The notes under the pieces are model-generated. The model was not told where the DNA came from. It made no database searches and saw only the letters and a list, made by a program, of their open reading frames with translations. 64,000 bases of DNA from Adiantum capillus-veneris (lineage: Eukaryota; Streptophyta; Polypodiopsida; Polypodiales; Pteridaceae), in the NCBI GenBank assembly GCA_014529385.2, contig CM043948.1, forward strand, positions 22,777,451-22,841,450. The letters are read 5' to 3'. A program made the translations under genes and the position numbers. Shown piece after piece: positions 1-11,764 of the stretch (its first letter is position 1; the number at the start of each line of letters is the position of its first letter).

Positions 1-1235
1 CTTACATTACTGTCTCTAATACATGACAGTAAGGACTGTACAGTATCTTCCACGAACACAACATCCCATGAGACCAAGATACACTTTGTTTGCAAATGAT
101 ACAACCTGTAACCTTTGCTTTCAACACTATAACCAACAAAAATCCATTTGACAGCCTTATCATCCAATTTTTTGTGTTACGTTTGTGGCACCAAAGCATA
201 TGCCAAACAACCAAAAACATGCATGTGCTCAATAGAAGGCTTTCTATCATGCCATGCTTCATATTGAGTCATAGACTGCAAAACTTTTGTAGGACATATG
301 TACAATACATAAGTGGCACACATGATGGCCTCAAGCCAAAACGATGCGGCAAAGCTTGACTTTTGACCATATATCGTGCCATTTCCATGAGTGGCCAATT
401 TTTCCTCTCAACAACACCATTTTGTTGAGGCATATCCGGCACTGTACATTGGTGTTTTATTCCATGACTAGCCAGAAATGCATTAAATTCATGAGACATA
501 TACTCCCCCCTTTATCGAAACGGAGGGTGCCCATAGTACATTTCGAGACATTTTCAGCCATAACCAGATATTGCTTGAAGCACAAAAACACTTTGAACTT
601 AGCTTTAAGCAGATATATCCATGCATGCTTGGAGTAATCATCAATGAAAGGCACGAAGTACAGGTAATTCCCAAGGACGGATTTTGCATGGGCCCACAAA
701 CATCACTATGCACAAGCTGCAACCTGCATGTGGCCCTAACCTAAACCATCCTTTGGAAACTTAGAACGATGCATCTTACTCAAAATATAGCCTTCACAAA
801 CATGTTTGTAGCTGCTTCAAGAGGCAGCAAAGAAGAAATCATATCAAATTTTTGAAAACGTAGCAAATTGGCAAAATTCAGATGTCCAAAATGTGCATGC
901 CAAGGTTTTGCATATGAAATAGCCTTTGAGTCCACAACTGCATTTGCAAAATTTTGCCTACACTTGTCATACAAAGTGAGCTTATACAGACCACATCATA
1001 AAATGGCAGATGCAACAATTTCATCACCAAAACTGAGATCATGTATTGTACATCTGTCATCCACAAATTTGACTACAAGTCCAAGTCTAGCAAGTGCAGA
1101 TACAGACAAAAGATTCTTCTTGATCCTAAGTACATACAATGCATCAACAAGTGTGAAAGAACTAGAATTTGCAGTAGTAAGCACACTCTTCCCAACTCTC
1201 TGAAATGGATAAGAGGCATTGTTGGCACAAGTAAC
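1..1235 (-). pseudogene. copia integrase region, broken
   Basis: This holds the pre-integrase zinc-binding segment (WHAHFGHLNFANLLRF, near 900), the start of the integrase core (MQLVHSDVCGPMQ, near 700) and the core C-terminal part with HDRKPSIEHMHVFGCLAYAL near 220. The second catalytic motif, normally TDNGGEY, reads FDKGGSI, so the site is lost. At least three frameshifts separate the pieces. The same domains in the same order occur in copy 2 at 13592-14560. Confidence 0.82.
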
Positions 1236-2378
1236 TCAATTCCCATGAGGGACAGACTCAAGAAAGGTGAACAAATCATGATGTGAGATAATGTGCTTTG
1301 TAGCACCACTGTCAAAATACGACACATGTGCATCTGTAGCAACTGACATGCATGCATCATGGACAACATGATTATAGGTACACTCTGCACTAAAAGCCCA
1401 TTCTCCATCAACATTAGCATAGCAGTCTCCTTTCACAAAAGACTCAACAATAGCTGCATTTGTAGTGGAACCAACCTCTTTGGCCTTCAACTTAGGACAC
1501 TGCTTGATTAAATGATCATTAACTTTACAATAGTGGGAACGCTTCTTCTTTTTTCCCTTTTCACTAGAATTCCAAGACAAATTGTTGCTAGCAGAAGCAT
1601 TAGGAACAAGTGATTTACCACTCGCAAAAGAACCATGAGAAGTGGCTACATTACTGTTACCACCTTTTCTTTGAGCATCAATAAAGGCATGTTCAACTGC
1701 ACGCTGTCTAGTCTTGTTTTTTTTGGAAAGTGACCCTTGCAAGCAATGTGCATAATGCATCAAACTTGACAACTTCAGGATTTTCTTGGGTCATAGGTCT
1801 CCAAGTACTAGCAAAAGTGTGGTATGAATCTGTCAAAGCATCAAGAATAGTCTGCACAAGGGAAATGTTTAAAATGACTTAACCTGCATAAATAAGTTGC
1901 TCATTGATATCCTTGACACCAGCAAGGAACTGTCCATGTCATCTTCCTCATGCATAATCTTTGACTCCACCTCTTTACGAAACAATGCAATTTTTGTCTC
2001 ATTGCGACTTGCATAAAGTCTAGCCAGAATATCCCAAGCTTGTTTTGCAGATTTTGTTGAACAAATGTGGGGAGTAATAGTGCGCTTCACAGACAACACA
2101 ATCAATGCATGAGCCTGCACATCTTTTACATCCCAACAAGCTTGCTCAATCGTAGGCAAAACAGCTCTGGTAGAAGCAACCCTGCCACCAAAACCTGCAA
2201 CATACTCAACATCGCCTACATCCTCAGAATCAGGACGTACATCAATGCCCAACACAATGTTCTAAACGATTTGACACAAGGACATGTTGCATCATGTAAG
2301 CCCACATAGGGCAATTGTCCCCATCCATGTATCCTCAACAACAAACATCTTGAACACATATGTGTTGTTGTTAGCCAT
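1236..2378 (-). pseudogene. copia gag and aspartic protease, broken
   Basis: Gag would coat the RNA and the protease would mature the polyprotein. The likely start is the minus-strand ATG at 2378 (MANNNTYVFK), 228 bp inside the primer site. A UBN2-type gag core follows (AKQAWDILARLY, about 2020-2060). The zinc knuckle reads SHYCKVNDHLIKQC near 1520, so the first Cys is Ser. The protease motif YFDSGATKHI follows near 1310. Frameshifts near 2300 and 1870 break the reading frame. Confidence 0.85.
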
Positions 2379-2605
2379 GGCAAATGTTGCACCTGATGTG
2401 AAAACTGCCCAAAAAGAGGAGAAATAGAGCAGGAACAACACATGCTGTATAGCACAAACGGTAGAAGACTATATTTGACCTGTTATGCAAAAAATGACAA
2501 TGACAAAAACTCTGCACAAAATGACAAAATAGCATGCGTAGTACTACCTCTACTGGAAACAGGGGCCGAAATGAGCCAAAATCAAAGCCCGGGAGAATGC
2601 AACCA

Positions 2606-2617
2606 GCTCTAATACCA
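2606..2617 (-). other. Primer-binding site, initiator Met tRNA type
   Basis: The minus strand reads TGGTATTAGAGC, one base from the standard plant copia primer site TGGTATCAGAGC, and lies 2 bp from the LTR edge. This fixes the element as minus strand. Confidence 0.88.
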
Positions 2618-2619
2618 AT

Positions 2620-2827
2620 TGTTGGAATTAGGGTTGCAGGAAAACACACCGTGGAGAAGACAAAGGAAGCTCAAGGCACACAATAGAGAGTGTATTAGTT
2701 AGTGTGAAATGGAAAGATAAGATAGCCCTAGAGTGATGGGCGTATATACAATGCACAGGGGGGATCAACTTTCCCTGACGGTCCTAAGTGTGTTCACACA
2801 CATCACTACCACAAGTATATGGTAACA
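2620..2827 (-). repeat. 5' LTR of copia copy 1
   Basis: A 208-bp LTR bounded by TGTTGG at 2620 and GGTAACA at 2827, directly next to the primer-binding site. It aligns along its length with 11406-11633, the 3' LTR of copia copy 2, including the shared blocks GAAGCTCAAGGCACACAATA and CACACATCACTACCACA. TATATACG-like sequence near 2750 on the minus strand may be the TATA element. Confidence 0.88.
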
Positions 2828-2967
2828 AAGTTGTCCGTAGAACTAGCCGCAGCTTGAAGTTTAATAGATTTGCACAAAAGTGTAATAGCTTATCTAGAAG
2901 CAGTATTCAAAGATGTCGTTGAACATTCAGACACACTGGAAAAACAGCTAGTAATTGCATATTTCTT

Positions 2968-4437
2968 GTAGAAGTACAACTAGAAAGCACAGAAGAGGAG
3001 TTGATTGCACAAAGATGCATAATGGAAAAGATCAAGGCAAAGCCTAGATTGACATGGCTCACAGACACAAGTGCTACGTCCTCGGATGCAAATGAGAGGA
3101 TCAGAGAATTGGAGAGAGTTGTCCGTATATGAGAACACATTTGTCAAGATGCCACAACGATAGTGCTAACTCACGAAGATGATCTCCAAAAAGAGAATGA
3201 AGCCATTGAAAAAGAAAATGATGACCTACGAGCTTTGGTGGCTACACTAGAAGCCAAGCTAGACTACAAGCAACTAGAGTTCACGCAAACGGATGATCAT
3301 GGGGATGATGATCATGGCGACTTTGAGGATAGTCAAAGAGAATTTGAAGGAAATTAGGAATATCCACAATGAGAGACACAATAAGATCATCATCTAAAGT
3401 CACCCACACATCAAAGTTACAAGGTGACAAAGACACAGGGAATCAGCAAACCGCCACAGACATGATTCAAGAAGCACCAGAGACAAGCCCTGCTCCAAGG
3501 ACAAGAATAGGAGGCACAGGAGAGTCTACAGTGCCAAAGACTCTCATTGAAAAGACACATAGATTAACAGAGATAGCAATTAATGAAATGAAAGAACGGA
3601 TTACAATAACAGAAGAAGAGCACTGGAAGAGAGCAATAGAGTGGGAAATTAGAATTTTACATTCAATCAATTTGCAGCTACTCAGACCTACTAAGATCAA
3701 TGAAGATTGGTATATCCAAGATCTCCCACTTCCATTGGTTTGGTATGAATGTCTTTGCCAAAAGGCCGCCACCAAACAAGAAATGTTTGAATCTCAATCC
3801 AGTGAGCGATAGACAACAGGAGGAAGGCATGGTTGGAGAAGCATCCTGAATGGTGGATCCACATGATGCAAGCATCCACTCCACTTGAGCGGATGTTTCT
3901 ACCCAATACCTGGAGTCAAAACTTGGAGTCAGCATGAAACCGTGCAAAAGAGACACCACAATTAACTGGATTACCCAGTTTTGCCAGGACCAAAAGACAA
4001 TGAAAGATTATATGAGAAATACATGCTACAAGCCCTCACCACAACTGTAAATCCGTATGAAGTTCTACCAAATTTGTCTTATCAAATGCTCACAAACATA
4101 TGCAGAATGATGGCCGCCTACATCACCATGTATCATAGACCATGGATTTCAAAAACACCATGGCTATCTTTCTTGGAGGGAAATAAGGGCTTAGTTTATG
4201 ATCTCAGCAAACAACCAAATGAGCAAATTTTTATTGGATTTTTTGCATGATTGATGTTTATGCCCCTCATATTTCATGAGCACATTTGAGGAGGCATTTT
4301 ATACAGGGTTTTTAAAAATAAATACCACGATTTTCAAACCAAAAGTCAATGATCTACGAGCAAGATTTGTGAGTTATCATGCCCTGGAACTCCACCAAAC
4401 TGACACCGTCAAACTATTTGCCCCTGAAGATGTCTAG
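2968..4437 (+). pseudogene. Unrecognised decayed coding region inside LTR element F
   Basis: A long coding region survives as four shifted blocks: 2968-3357 (one internal TGA), 3369-3812, about 3821-3937 and 3981-4253, with a further open block from ATG 4276 to TAG 4437 (53 codons). The first block is strongly coiled-coil-like (ENEAIEKENDDLRALVATLE), ending in Asp/His-rich GDDDHGDFED. The third is Trp-rich (EKHPEWWIHMM). Later blocks include HRPWISKTPWLSFLEG. I do not recognise the family. No zinc knuckle, protease or RT motif is visible. Its place just before the purine tract suggests an element-encoded protein, possibly a diverged gag, but a captured host gene is also possible. Confidence 0.5.
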
Positions 4438-4551
4438 TTAGCATAAGAATATAGAGAAGGTCTTCAATGGATTGCAAATCACTACATGCAATGTTGATCG
4501 TAAGTTCGAAGACCACCACGACATTGACTCATGTCGAGGATGACATGAAAT

Positions 4552-5085
4552 AGGAGGGGAGGAGTGTTGGAAGATTCCAACAACAATGAAGGCCAACTAT
4601 GTAAAGAAGTGGCCGAGTAGACTTTTTGTGCTTGTAATGGAAACCAGTTGTAATATTTTGCCCAAAATCCTTACCCACATGATCATCTTGTAATTATGAA
4701 GAAGTTGAGATTATGAGCCCAAATTGTAATTGTTGCTATTATTAAAGCAAATTCATCCTTTGTACATGAAACCCGGAGCGAGGGTATAAAAGGCAATATT
4801 GTAAAAAAATTTAGGGATCATTATTCATGAAATGAGTAGATAAGGTCCTCTTCTGTACGTTGTCTGCTTCTCTCTTTGGACGGTGATCTTATCTCTTTGC
4901 ACTACACTGCACAATTGTCGCATCGAAAGTCCGATGGCATTAGTTCCATTGAGCTCTATGTGTGGATATCTACATTGCAAGCGCTTCATGAGATTTGAGC
5001 ATCAACTTCCTCAAATTTCTAGGTGCCTTAACTCACCACCCAAGTGTTGTGTTGAGATTCCATTGATTATATGAGGTTCCCAACA
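4552..5085 (+). repeat. Polypurine tract and 3' LTR of element F
   Basis: AGGAGGGGAGGAG (4552-4564) is followed at once by TGTTGGAAGATTCCAACA, opening an LTR that ends in GGTTCCCAACA at 5085 (521 bp, TG...CA). A TATA-like GGTATAAAAGG lies near 4790. The right flank is CTTAG; the matching left flank is outside the window. Confidence 0.75.
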
Positions 5086-5544
5086 CTTAGGAGTACCTAG
5101 TAGGCATGTCTGATACTTGATTTGATGACTTGCAATTAGGCTGTTGGAGAAAATGTGTTTTTCCCTATGATTAGATTTTGAGTTTGATAGCGTATATGTG
5201 TTCATGATTATGTAATGATGTGTCCTATTAAGTTTTGAGTTGTTAGGAGTTGATTTTCTAGTGGATTTGCATGTGGATGTGTGAAGGAGTTGAGGGAAAG
5301 AACCCAGGTTTTTCGTTGATAGAGGGCACATTGAGCATCAAATTGGAGTACATCTTGATACGAGAGATAAACGATCTCTTGGCATGCCTCCATGTTCTAG
5401 TCGAGTCACTTTCTTCCCAAGATTGACATTTTAGTCTTAGTTCTGTCTCATTGCGAGATGTTATAGGTGTTGTGACCATTTGGTACAAAGCTTGGTCATC
5501 CGATCATGGAGAATTGGGATGCTTGGGATGTCAAGAGGAAGATA

Positions 5545-5960
5545 TGCAGGGGGGGAAGGCAGTGAGTACCCCACTACCATCATATTTGAAACTTAGCAAA
5601 GATGATTCTCCCAAGTCAGATGCTGAGAGAGTAGAAATGGCAAGTGTGCCATACTCTTTGGCTGTAGGTAGTCTCATGTATACTATGGTAGCTACCATGC
5701 TAGACATTGCATTTACAGTGGGAGTGGTTAGTTGGTATATGGCTTATTTTGGCAAGCAGCATTGGATAGCGGTGAAACACATCCTCAAATACTTGAAAAG
5801 TAAGCAAGCAGGTATTTAGGCTTTGTCAATAGTGATGCGTCTATTATTGGTTACTCGGATGCAGATTATGCAGGTTGCACATATAGTAGGAGATCTATGT
5901 ATGGCTACATTTTTATATTTGCAAGAGGAGCCATGATGGCACACATCACATTTGAGGCCA
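5545..5960 (+). pseudogene. copia RT/RNase H scrap
   Basis: A plus-strand fragment covering the end of RT and the start of RNase H. It shows VPYSLAVGSLMYTMVATMLD and YSDADYAGCTYSRRSMYGY, which match the classical copia blocks (SLMYAMVATRPDIA and SDADWAGD...STSGY). A frameshift occurs near 5815. No LTRs or other domains of this copy are seen. Confidence 0.8.
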
Positions 5961-6639
5961 AGGGTGCTTACAAAGAGGGCAAGCCAAATGGATTGATTGG
6001 GCAAGGATTTAGCGTAAGACACAAGAGAAAATAGATTTAATCAGCAAAGGGGTGCTACAAGAATGCATCTCAACTATGTCAAAGCATCACATCTTGGCAT
6101 CATAGGCTACAAGACATTGTGATATGAGTGTAAAGTATTCAATTCAATTTGAATAAAATGTAGGTATTGATAAAAATATACTAGCTTTTTAAAGTTTCTT
6201 GCAAGCCATCCTCTAACATGTTAAGAGGAGAAATATGAATACAATAACGCATAGATTGTGCTCTTGGAGAAATTTAAGGAGGATGGAGAGAGAGTTGATT
6301 GAGATGTGCTACCATAACAAGATAAATGTTGTCTAAATCTTCATAGTTAACTTCTACATGAGGAAATTGAAATATGGTTAAGATTATGTTTATAATGTAT
6401 ACATGCTTATGTTTTTTTTTGTGGCTACAGGTTTGGGCCTCCATCCATGATGGTTTGGGTTTTTATTTGACTATCGATTATGAGTACATGGGGCTTGTAT
6501 GTAGTAGTTATGCATATTTTCAGGTCATGGCTATCAGAGCCTTGTACACAATTACTCTTTGTCCACTTCAGTACATTCTTATACGTGGTGCTCCTATACA
6601 TACTTTGATTATTGTTAGCAAACAAAATGATGTATGGTT

Positions 6640-8260
6640 GTGATTATGATGCTTTTGATTATGTTCTATGATTTGAGACAAAGTTTAGTTATGAAAAAAA
6701 AAGAGGACGTTTGGTTGTGGTTCTGATGATTTGGATACAGGAAACTTTTGGTTATGATAATGGAGTCATGGTTCTGATTACGATCATGTTATGGTCACAA
6801 TTATGGGTTGTGGTATTGGCCCAAGGGTCCACCTCAAAATACATAAGTGTAACATGTGAGTTCGCCCTGAGGATGTTTTTATATTTTAAAGAGTTACAAA
6901 ATTACATGTACAAGAGGGGAATTTAAAAGAAAGTTTAAAAAAGTACATGTTTATGAAAGAAAGGGGTTCTTTTAATTCATGGTGAAGTGTGTCTTTGTAG
7001 AGGGTTTTTATAGATACCTTTCAAACATATGTGCTATACTAGGGTTGTGGTTATGATTATAGTTATGGTTATGGTTATGGATATAATGGCCTTGATTATC
7101 ATTATGGCCATGGATAATTCCACCATCTACAAATGGTACACTCGATAGTTGCTTTTCCCTGAAAATCTGACTCATCACCCCACAATGGAAAACAATGTGT
7201 TAAAAGCTCTATATCATGCAAACTTAATCCATGGTACACAAACTACCACCAGAGACACCACCCATTACTCTCTCCCCCCTCCCCCACAAAATCAAAAGAA
7301 AAAAATGGAAAAAGAAAAAGAAAAAAGAGAATAAGAATCATATCCCAAAATATTGTGAACCACCTCACCATATCAAGGGAAGTGAATTACATGTGCACAT
7401 CTCTAGACAACATTCCAATATTTATAAACTATCATATACAAATGGATCCAATCAACCTCAACTTTAGAGCCAAATATCAATAGGGACACTTAAATCCTCT
7501 TGACATCAAACTTAGTCTAAGAACAACTTCATCTCTACAAATTATGATTTTTGCATCAAAATTTTGAGATCTAATCTTTCATACAAATTAAAACCATCCC
7601 CAAATTACTTGCTATATTGGCTTCACGAAAGCTTTGCAAAATGACAAAGTTTTCCCAACGTTGAGTTCAAACAAGCTCCAAATAAGGAACAAAACCCCTC
7701 TTTTCAAAGCGAAACATTTTAGACACAGTTGACTCGAAAGAATTTTTCCTTTATGTATATCATCTACTCATCAAAACCTGCAAATTGAAAAAAAAGAACA
7801 TCCAAAAGAGCACTCTTATTGACTCCATTTTATTATATCAAACTATACACACTAAGAAGTAAGCGAGGATGAAAGTATAGAGAGAGAGAGAGAGAGAGAG
7901 AGATGACCATGATTGTTTTGACTTTCAATTTTCTCATTCAAATGCGATACCATAAAATACGAACATCCCTTCAAATCTCCACCCATGCATTTCTCATCTC
8001 TAAACCTTAGTGTATTCAAAAACCATACCATCAACGTCCAAATAACTAATTTGGACATATGTCTCCACCATGTTTAATGATTTATGGCCATGATTTTAAT
8101 TACAAATTTAACCAAGGTTGTGGTCTCGATTATGATTATGTTTTTAGCCATGGCTATGGTTAACACTTGTTATAGTTTTGGTCATGGTTAGTTGAGATTA
8201 TGGTTATGGTTATATTCATGATCATGGCTATAATAGTTTTGGTTTTTCATATGACACCAG
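6640..8260 (+). repeat. Dispersed degenerate GGTTAT hexamer repeats
   Basis: Runs built on TTATGG/GGTTATG occur at about 6640-6810, most regularly at 7040-7108 (TTATGGTTATGGTTATGG), and again at 8090-8250. They look like an old expanded hexamer array broken up by mutation and unrelated sequence. Confidence 0.55.
7879..7903. repeat. AG microsatellite
   Basis: About twelve uninterrupted AG units. Confidence 0.95.
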
Positions 8261-9879
8261 ACATCACTTGATTAAGGTTATGATGCTTTTGATTATCATT
8301 GGTCACTTTAAATGCCATAATTTATATGTTATTTTGTGACTTTTGTTTGCTAGCAAAGATGCAACGACCATGCTTGAATTACGATGGAGTATTACTGCTT
8401 TGTGTACTCTCTCTTAGATAGAATGACCTGGCATTTACTGTGTGTAGAAGTTTCCATATTGCAACAACAACAAATGCCCGTCCATTCTACCAAAAACAAA
8501 CTGCAAACTTGATATTTGTTAGAATGTATGCTACGATTTCAACATCTATTCAAGTATCATTATGGGCATTGATATTGGCCTCATTATAGATGCATGTGTA
8601 TGCATTGATATTTGCATGGGTATAAGCATTTGAAAAGTTACCGTGATTATCAACAATGATAACCAAGGTTTTGAAATTGGCACTTATACCCATGTCGAAC
8701 AAGCAAGCAAGGATTTAACATCTTATTTTTTAGCATCGATATCTCATCGACATGGATTTTGGTATTCACCCAATGTCTTGTAGTGTTTCTAAATGAGATT
8801 TTTCATGGAGGAGAGGAGAAGCAAGAAACTTGACATGCATGTCAATATGGGTAGATATTATTGAAGTTTTTTGTCAGACCTATATGCTTGCATTTAAATC
8901 TGTTGTCTTTCAAGATTCACCCAAAAACTCCCCATTGAGGAAACACGTTATTACGCCTATTAAGTTTGTTGAAACCATTGTGCAATGATTTGCCTCATCC
9001 TCCTTCCACATGTTATATAAAAAGATTCCTCATAAGGGAAATATTGCAATAAGAGAGCTTCTTTAGGACACACTACGCCTTGAAGACAATTGGTTTTGCC
9101 AAAACAAGCATTACAAAACACCACCTTTTTCATGGACACATCCCAAATTAGTTCACGTGTTAAACTTTTATTGCAACCAAGTCTTTTAATATGTATTTAT
9201 TGGCCTTCATTTCTCTCAAGTAACTCAAAGCATTTTGACCTTCCCTCTAAATCAACCACAACAACAACAACTAAACTAGTATTGCATATGTCATCACAAG
9301 AAGGCAATGAAAGTTAGCCTTCTTTAATGCATCTAGCATTTACACAATACAAATACAAGAACAGAATGATAAAAATTCTTCAATGAAGGACCCATCTTCA
9401 TTCTCACACAATATTCTAAGATGCAAAGATAGTTCATTTTTCAAAATCAAACGGTATTGCATTTACCTCTAGAGACTACCTAACCAAGTAAAAGTTATCA
9501 TATCTTGCATTTGAGACTGGGAATAAGTCAATTTACAAAGGCCCAAAAGTTCTTCTGCCATTTTCACTCAAATTGAGACCTATGCATGTATTGTGGAGAT
9601 TTGTAAATCACTAATAGAGAAACTAGAATATCACTAACCATGATCCTAAATAGAATGCATGGTATCGTCAACACACATTGCATATATCATACAATATGAA
9701 ACATTTGGTTTTTCATCGTGTCTTGAAACTTAACGTAAGGATAAACAAGCTATCACATGTTCTCATATAAATTTCATTATTAGATTAAAAATCAAGTTTG
9801 TGCAATGAGTCATTGGAACTCAAGACACTTCATTTTTTCTCGTGAATTTTTTCATAAAATGTTGGAAATTATACCAATC

Positions 9880-10040
9880 TTTGCATTTGAAGGTCAGCTA
9901 CTGAAATCTTGACTACAATAAGGTTGCCTTACTGAGGATTGAACCCATATTTTCTACCAAATTCACAACGCATCTCAACCATTGTGCTACATGGTCTTCT
10001 ACTTACCTATTTTGCATGACCTGGTTGGACTTGTCCCATA
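9880..10040 (-). repeat. tRNA-derived SINE-like unit, copy 1
   Basis: On the minus strand an A-box-like TAGCACAATGG (9979-9989) is followed about 33 bp later by a perfect B-box GGTTCAATCC (9936-9945), the internal pol III promoter arrangement of tRNA genes. The cloverleaf is not intact and flanking homology continues on both sides into a second copy at 10070-10260, so this is a SINE or tRNA pseudogene rather than a tRNA gene. Confidence 0.6.
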
Positions 10041-10069
10041 TGAAAAGGTTTTTGGAAAAGGTTAGCATT

Positions 10070-10260
10070 GCAGCAATATTTGTGTTTGAAGGTAAAATAC
10101 TCAAAGATCAACTAGCATACAACTGCTTTGTTAAATGATGGAACGTTCATCTCCACCAAATTCACAATACACACCCTAAAATGTTGATACACTCGGTCTT
10201 CTACTTACTTTCTAGGAAAGGGTTGGATTGGGGTCCAAGCTTTGTATGGACTAGGGTCCA
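10070..10260 (-). repeat. tRNA-derived SINE-like unit, copy 2 (diverged)
   Basis: This aligns with the unit just left of it: both share TTTGAAGGT, ACCAAATTCACAA, GGTCTTCTACTTAC and a GGTTGGA block in the same order. The B-box here is decayed. The two lie in the same orientation. Confidence 0.55.
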
Positions 10261-10681
10261 TACAAACCTTTATTTGGGATGCATTTTCTCTAGATAGTAT
10301 TGCCTACTATTGGTGCTAAATATGGGGGCACTGGCTATTTGAAACCTCCCTATCAAGTCGAATAAATGGTCCATAGAAGCATTAGATGCGAGATGGTATG
10401 TGCAACTTCTAATATTAGAATAATGCTTATGTGAAGTCATACTAAAGTCATTTGCAGTGAACAAAAAAGAATTCGTACAAAGTCAAAGTGAACTTAAGGT
10501 GATTGCATCAATAGTGAGCTCAAAATTAACTGTGTATGAACCACATGTAAACTATATGAGAACATTGTCATTAGGTTAACAAAGAAGAACGTGAGGATTT
10601 TTTTAGCTATTTGCTCTTGCCACATAGCCACTTGGTTGATTTCCATAGGGTGGCTTGTTTTCTCCCGTGCTATTTATGATG

Positions 10682-11405
<724 letters not shown>

Positions 11406-11648
11406 TGTTGGAAATAAAGTTGCAGGGAAACATACACAACTTGGAGAAGATGAAGAAGCTCAAGGCACACAATAGAGAGTATATTGCTTAGTGCACAAAT
11501 GAAAGATAAGTTATCCCTAGCATGATGGGCATATATACAATGCACGGGTGAAAAAACCTTCTAATGAGAGAAAAAATGCCCCGACGGTCCTAAATGTGTC
11601 CACACACATCACTACCACATATCTATGGTAACAAGTCTCCCTTGGGAG
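11406..11648 (-). repeat. 3' LTR and polypurine tract of copia copy 2
   Basis: A 228-bp LTR runs from TGTTGG at 11406 to GGTAACA at 11633. The adjoining minus-strand purine-rich CTCCCAAGGGAGACT (11634-11648) is the expected plus-strand primer. The LTR matches 2620-2827. Confidence 0.85.
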
Positions 11649-11764
11649 TGATGCGGTGAACGAGAGCTGGCACCTAATGTAAAGGGAAGTTCCATGAACT
11701 AAGAACATGATCAATCCACAAATGGGAGTAAGCCCAAATCTTTTCAAAAAGCTTCTAGCTTCTC

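Larger units (their letters stand above)
1..2827 (-). mobile_element. Ty1/copia retrotransposon, copy 1 (cut by window edge)
   Basis: A minus-strand copia element whose 5' LTR, primer-binding site, gag, protease and integrase lie in the window. RT, RNase H and the 3' LTR fall left of base 1. Domains read right to left: LTR 2620-2827, primer site 2606-2617, gag from 2378, protease near 1300, integrase 1-800. Its sequence matches 13528-15389 of copy 2 closely, so the two are one family. Many stops and frameshifts show it is dead. The base after the LTR starts other element sequence, so it appears inserted in the LTR element on its right. Confidence 0.9.
2828..5085 (+). mobile_element. LTR element F, 3' part, no recognisable pol
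   Basis: A plus-strand LTR element whose right end is clear: purine tract 4552-4564 and LTR 4565-5085. Its left part is cut at 2828, where the LTR of copia copy 1 begins, so copia copy 1 probably landed inside it and the rest lies left of the window. The internal region carries a decayed coding sequence (2968-4437) that is not a recognisable gag, protease, RT or integrase. This could be a non-autonomous element. Confidence 0.6.
5961..9879. other. Unassigned AT-rich stretch
   Basis: No coding sequence or element end is convincing here. The short open frames do not resemble proteins and lack codon-like composition. The stretch holds degenerate GGTTAT-type hexamers and a small AG tract, described separately. 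Confidence 0.5.

Noticed and set aside
7040-7110. Gly-Tyr rich protein encoded by the GGTTAT repeats
   Set aside because: No sustained open frame; the repeat is degenerate.
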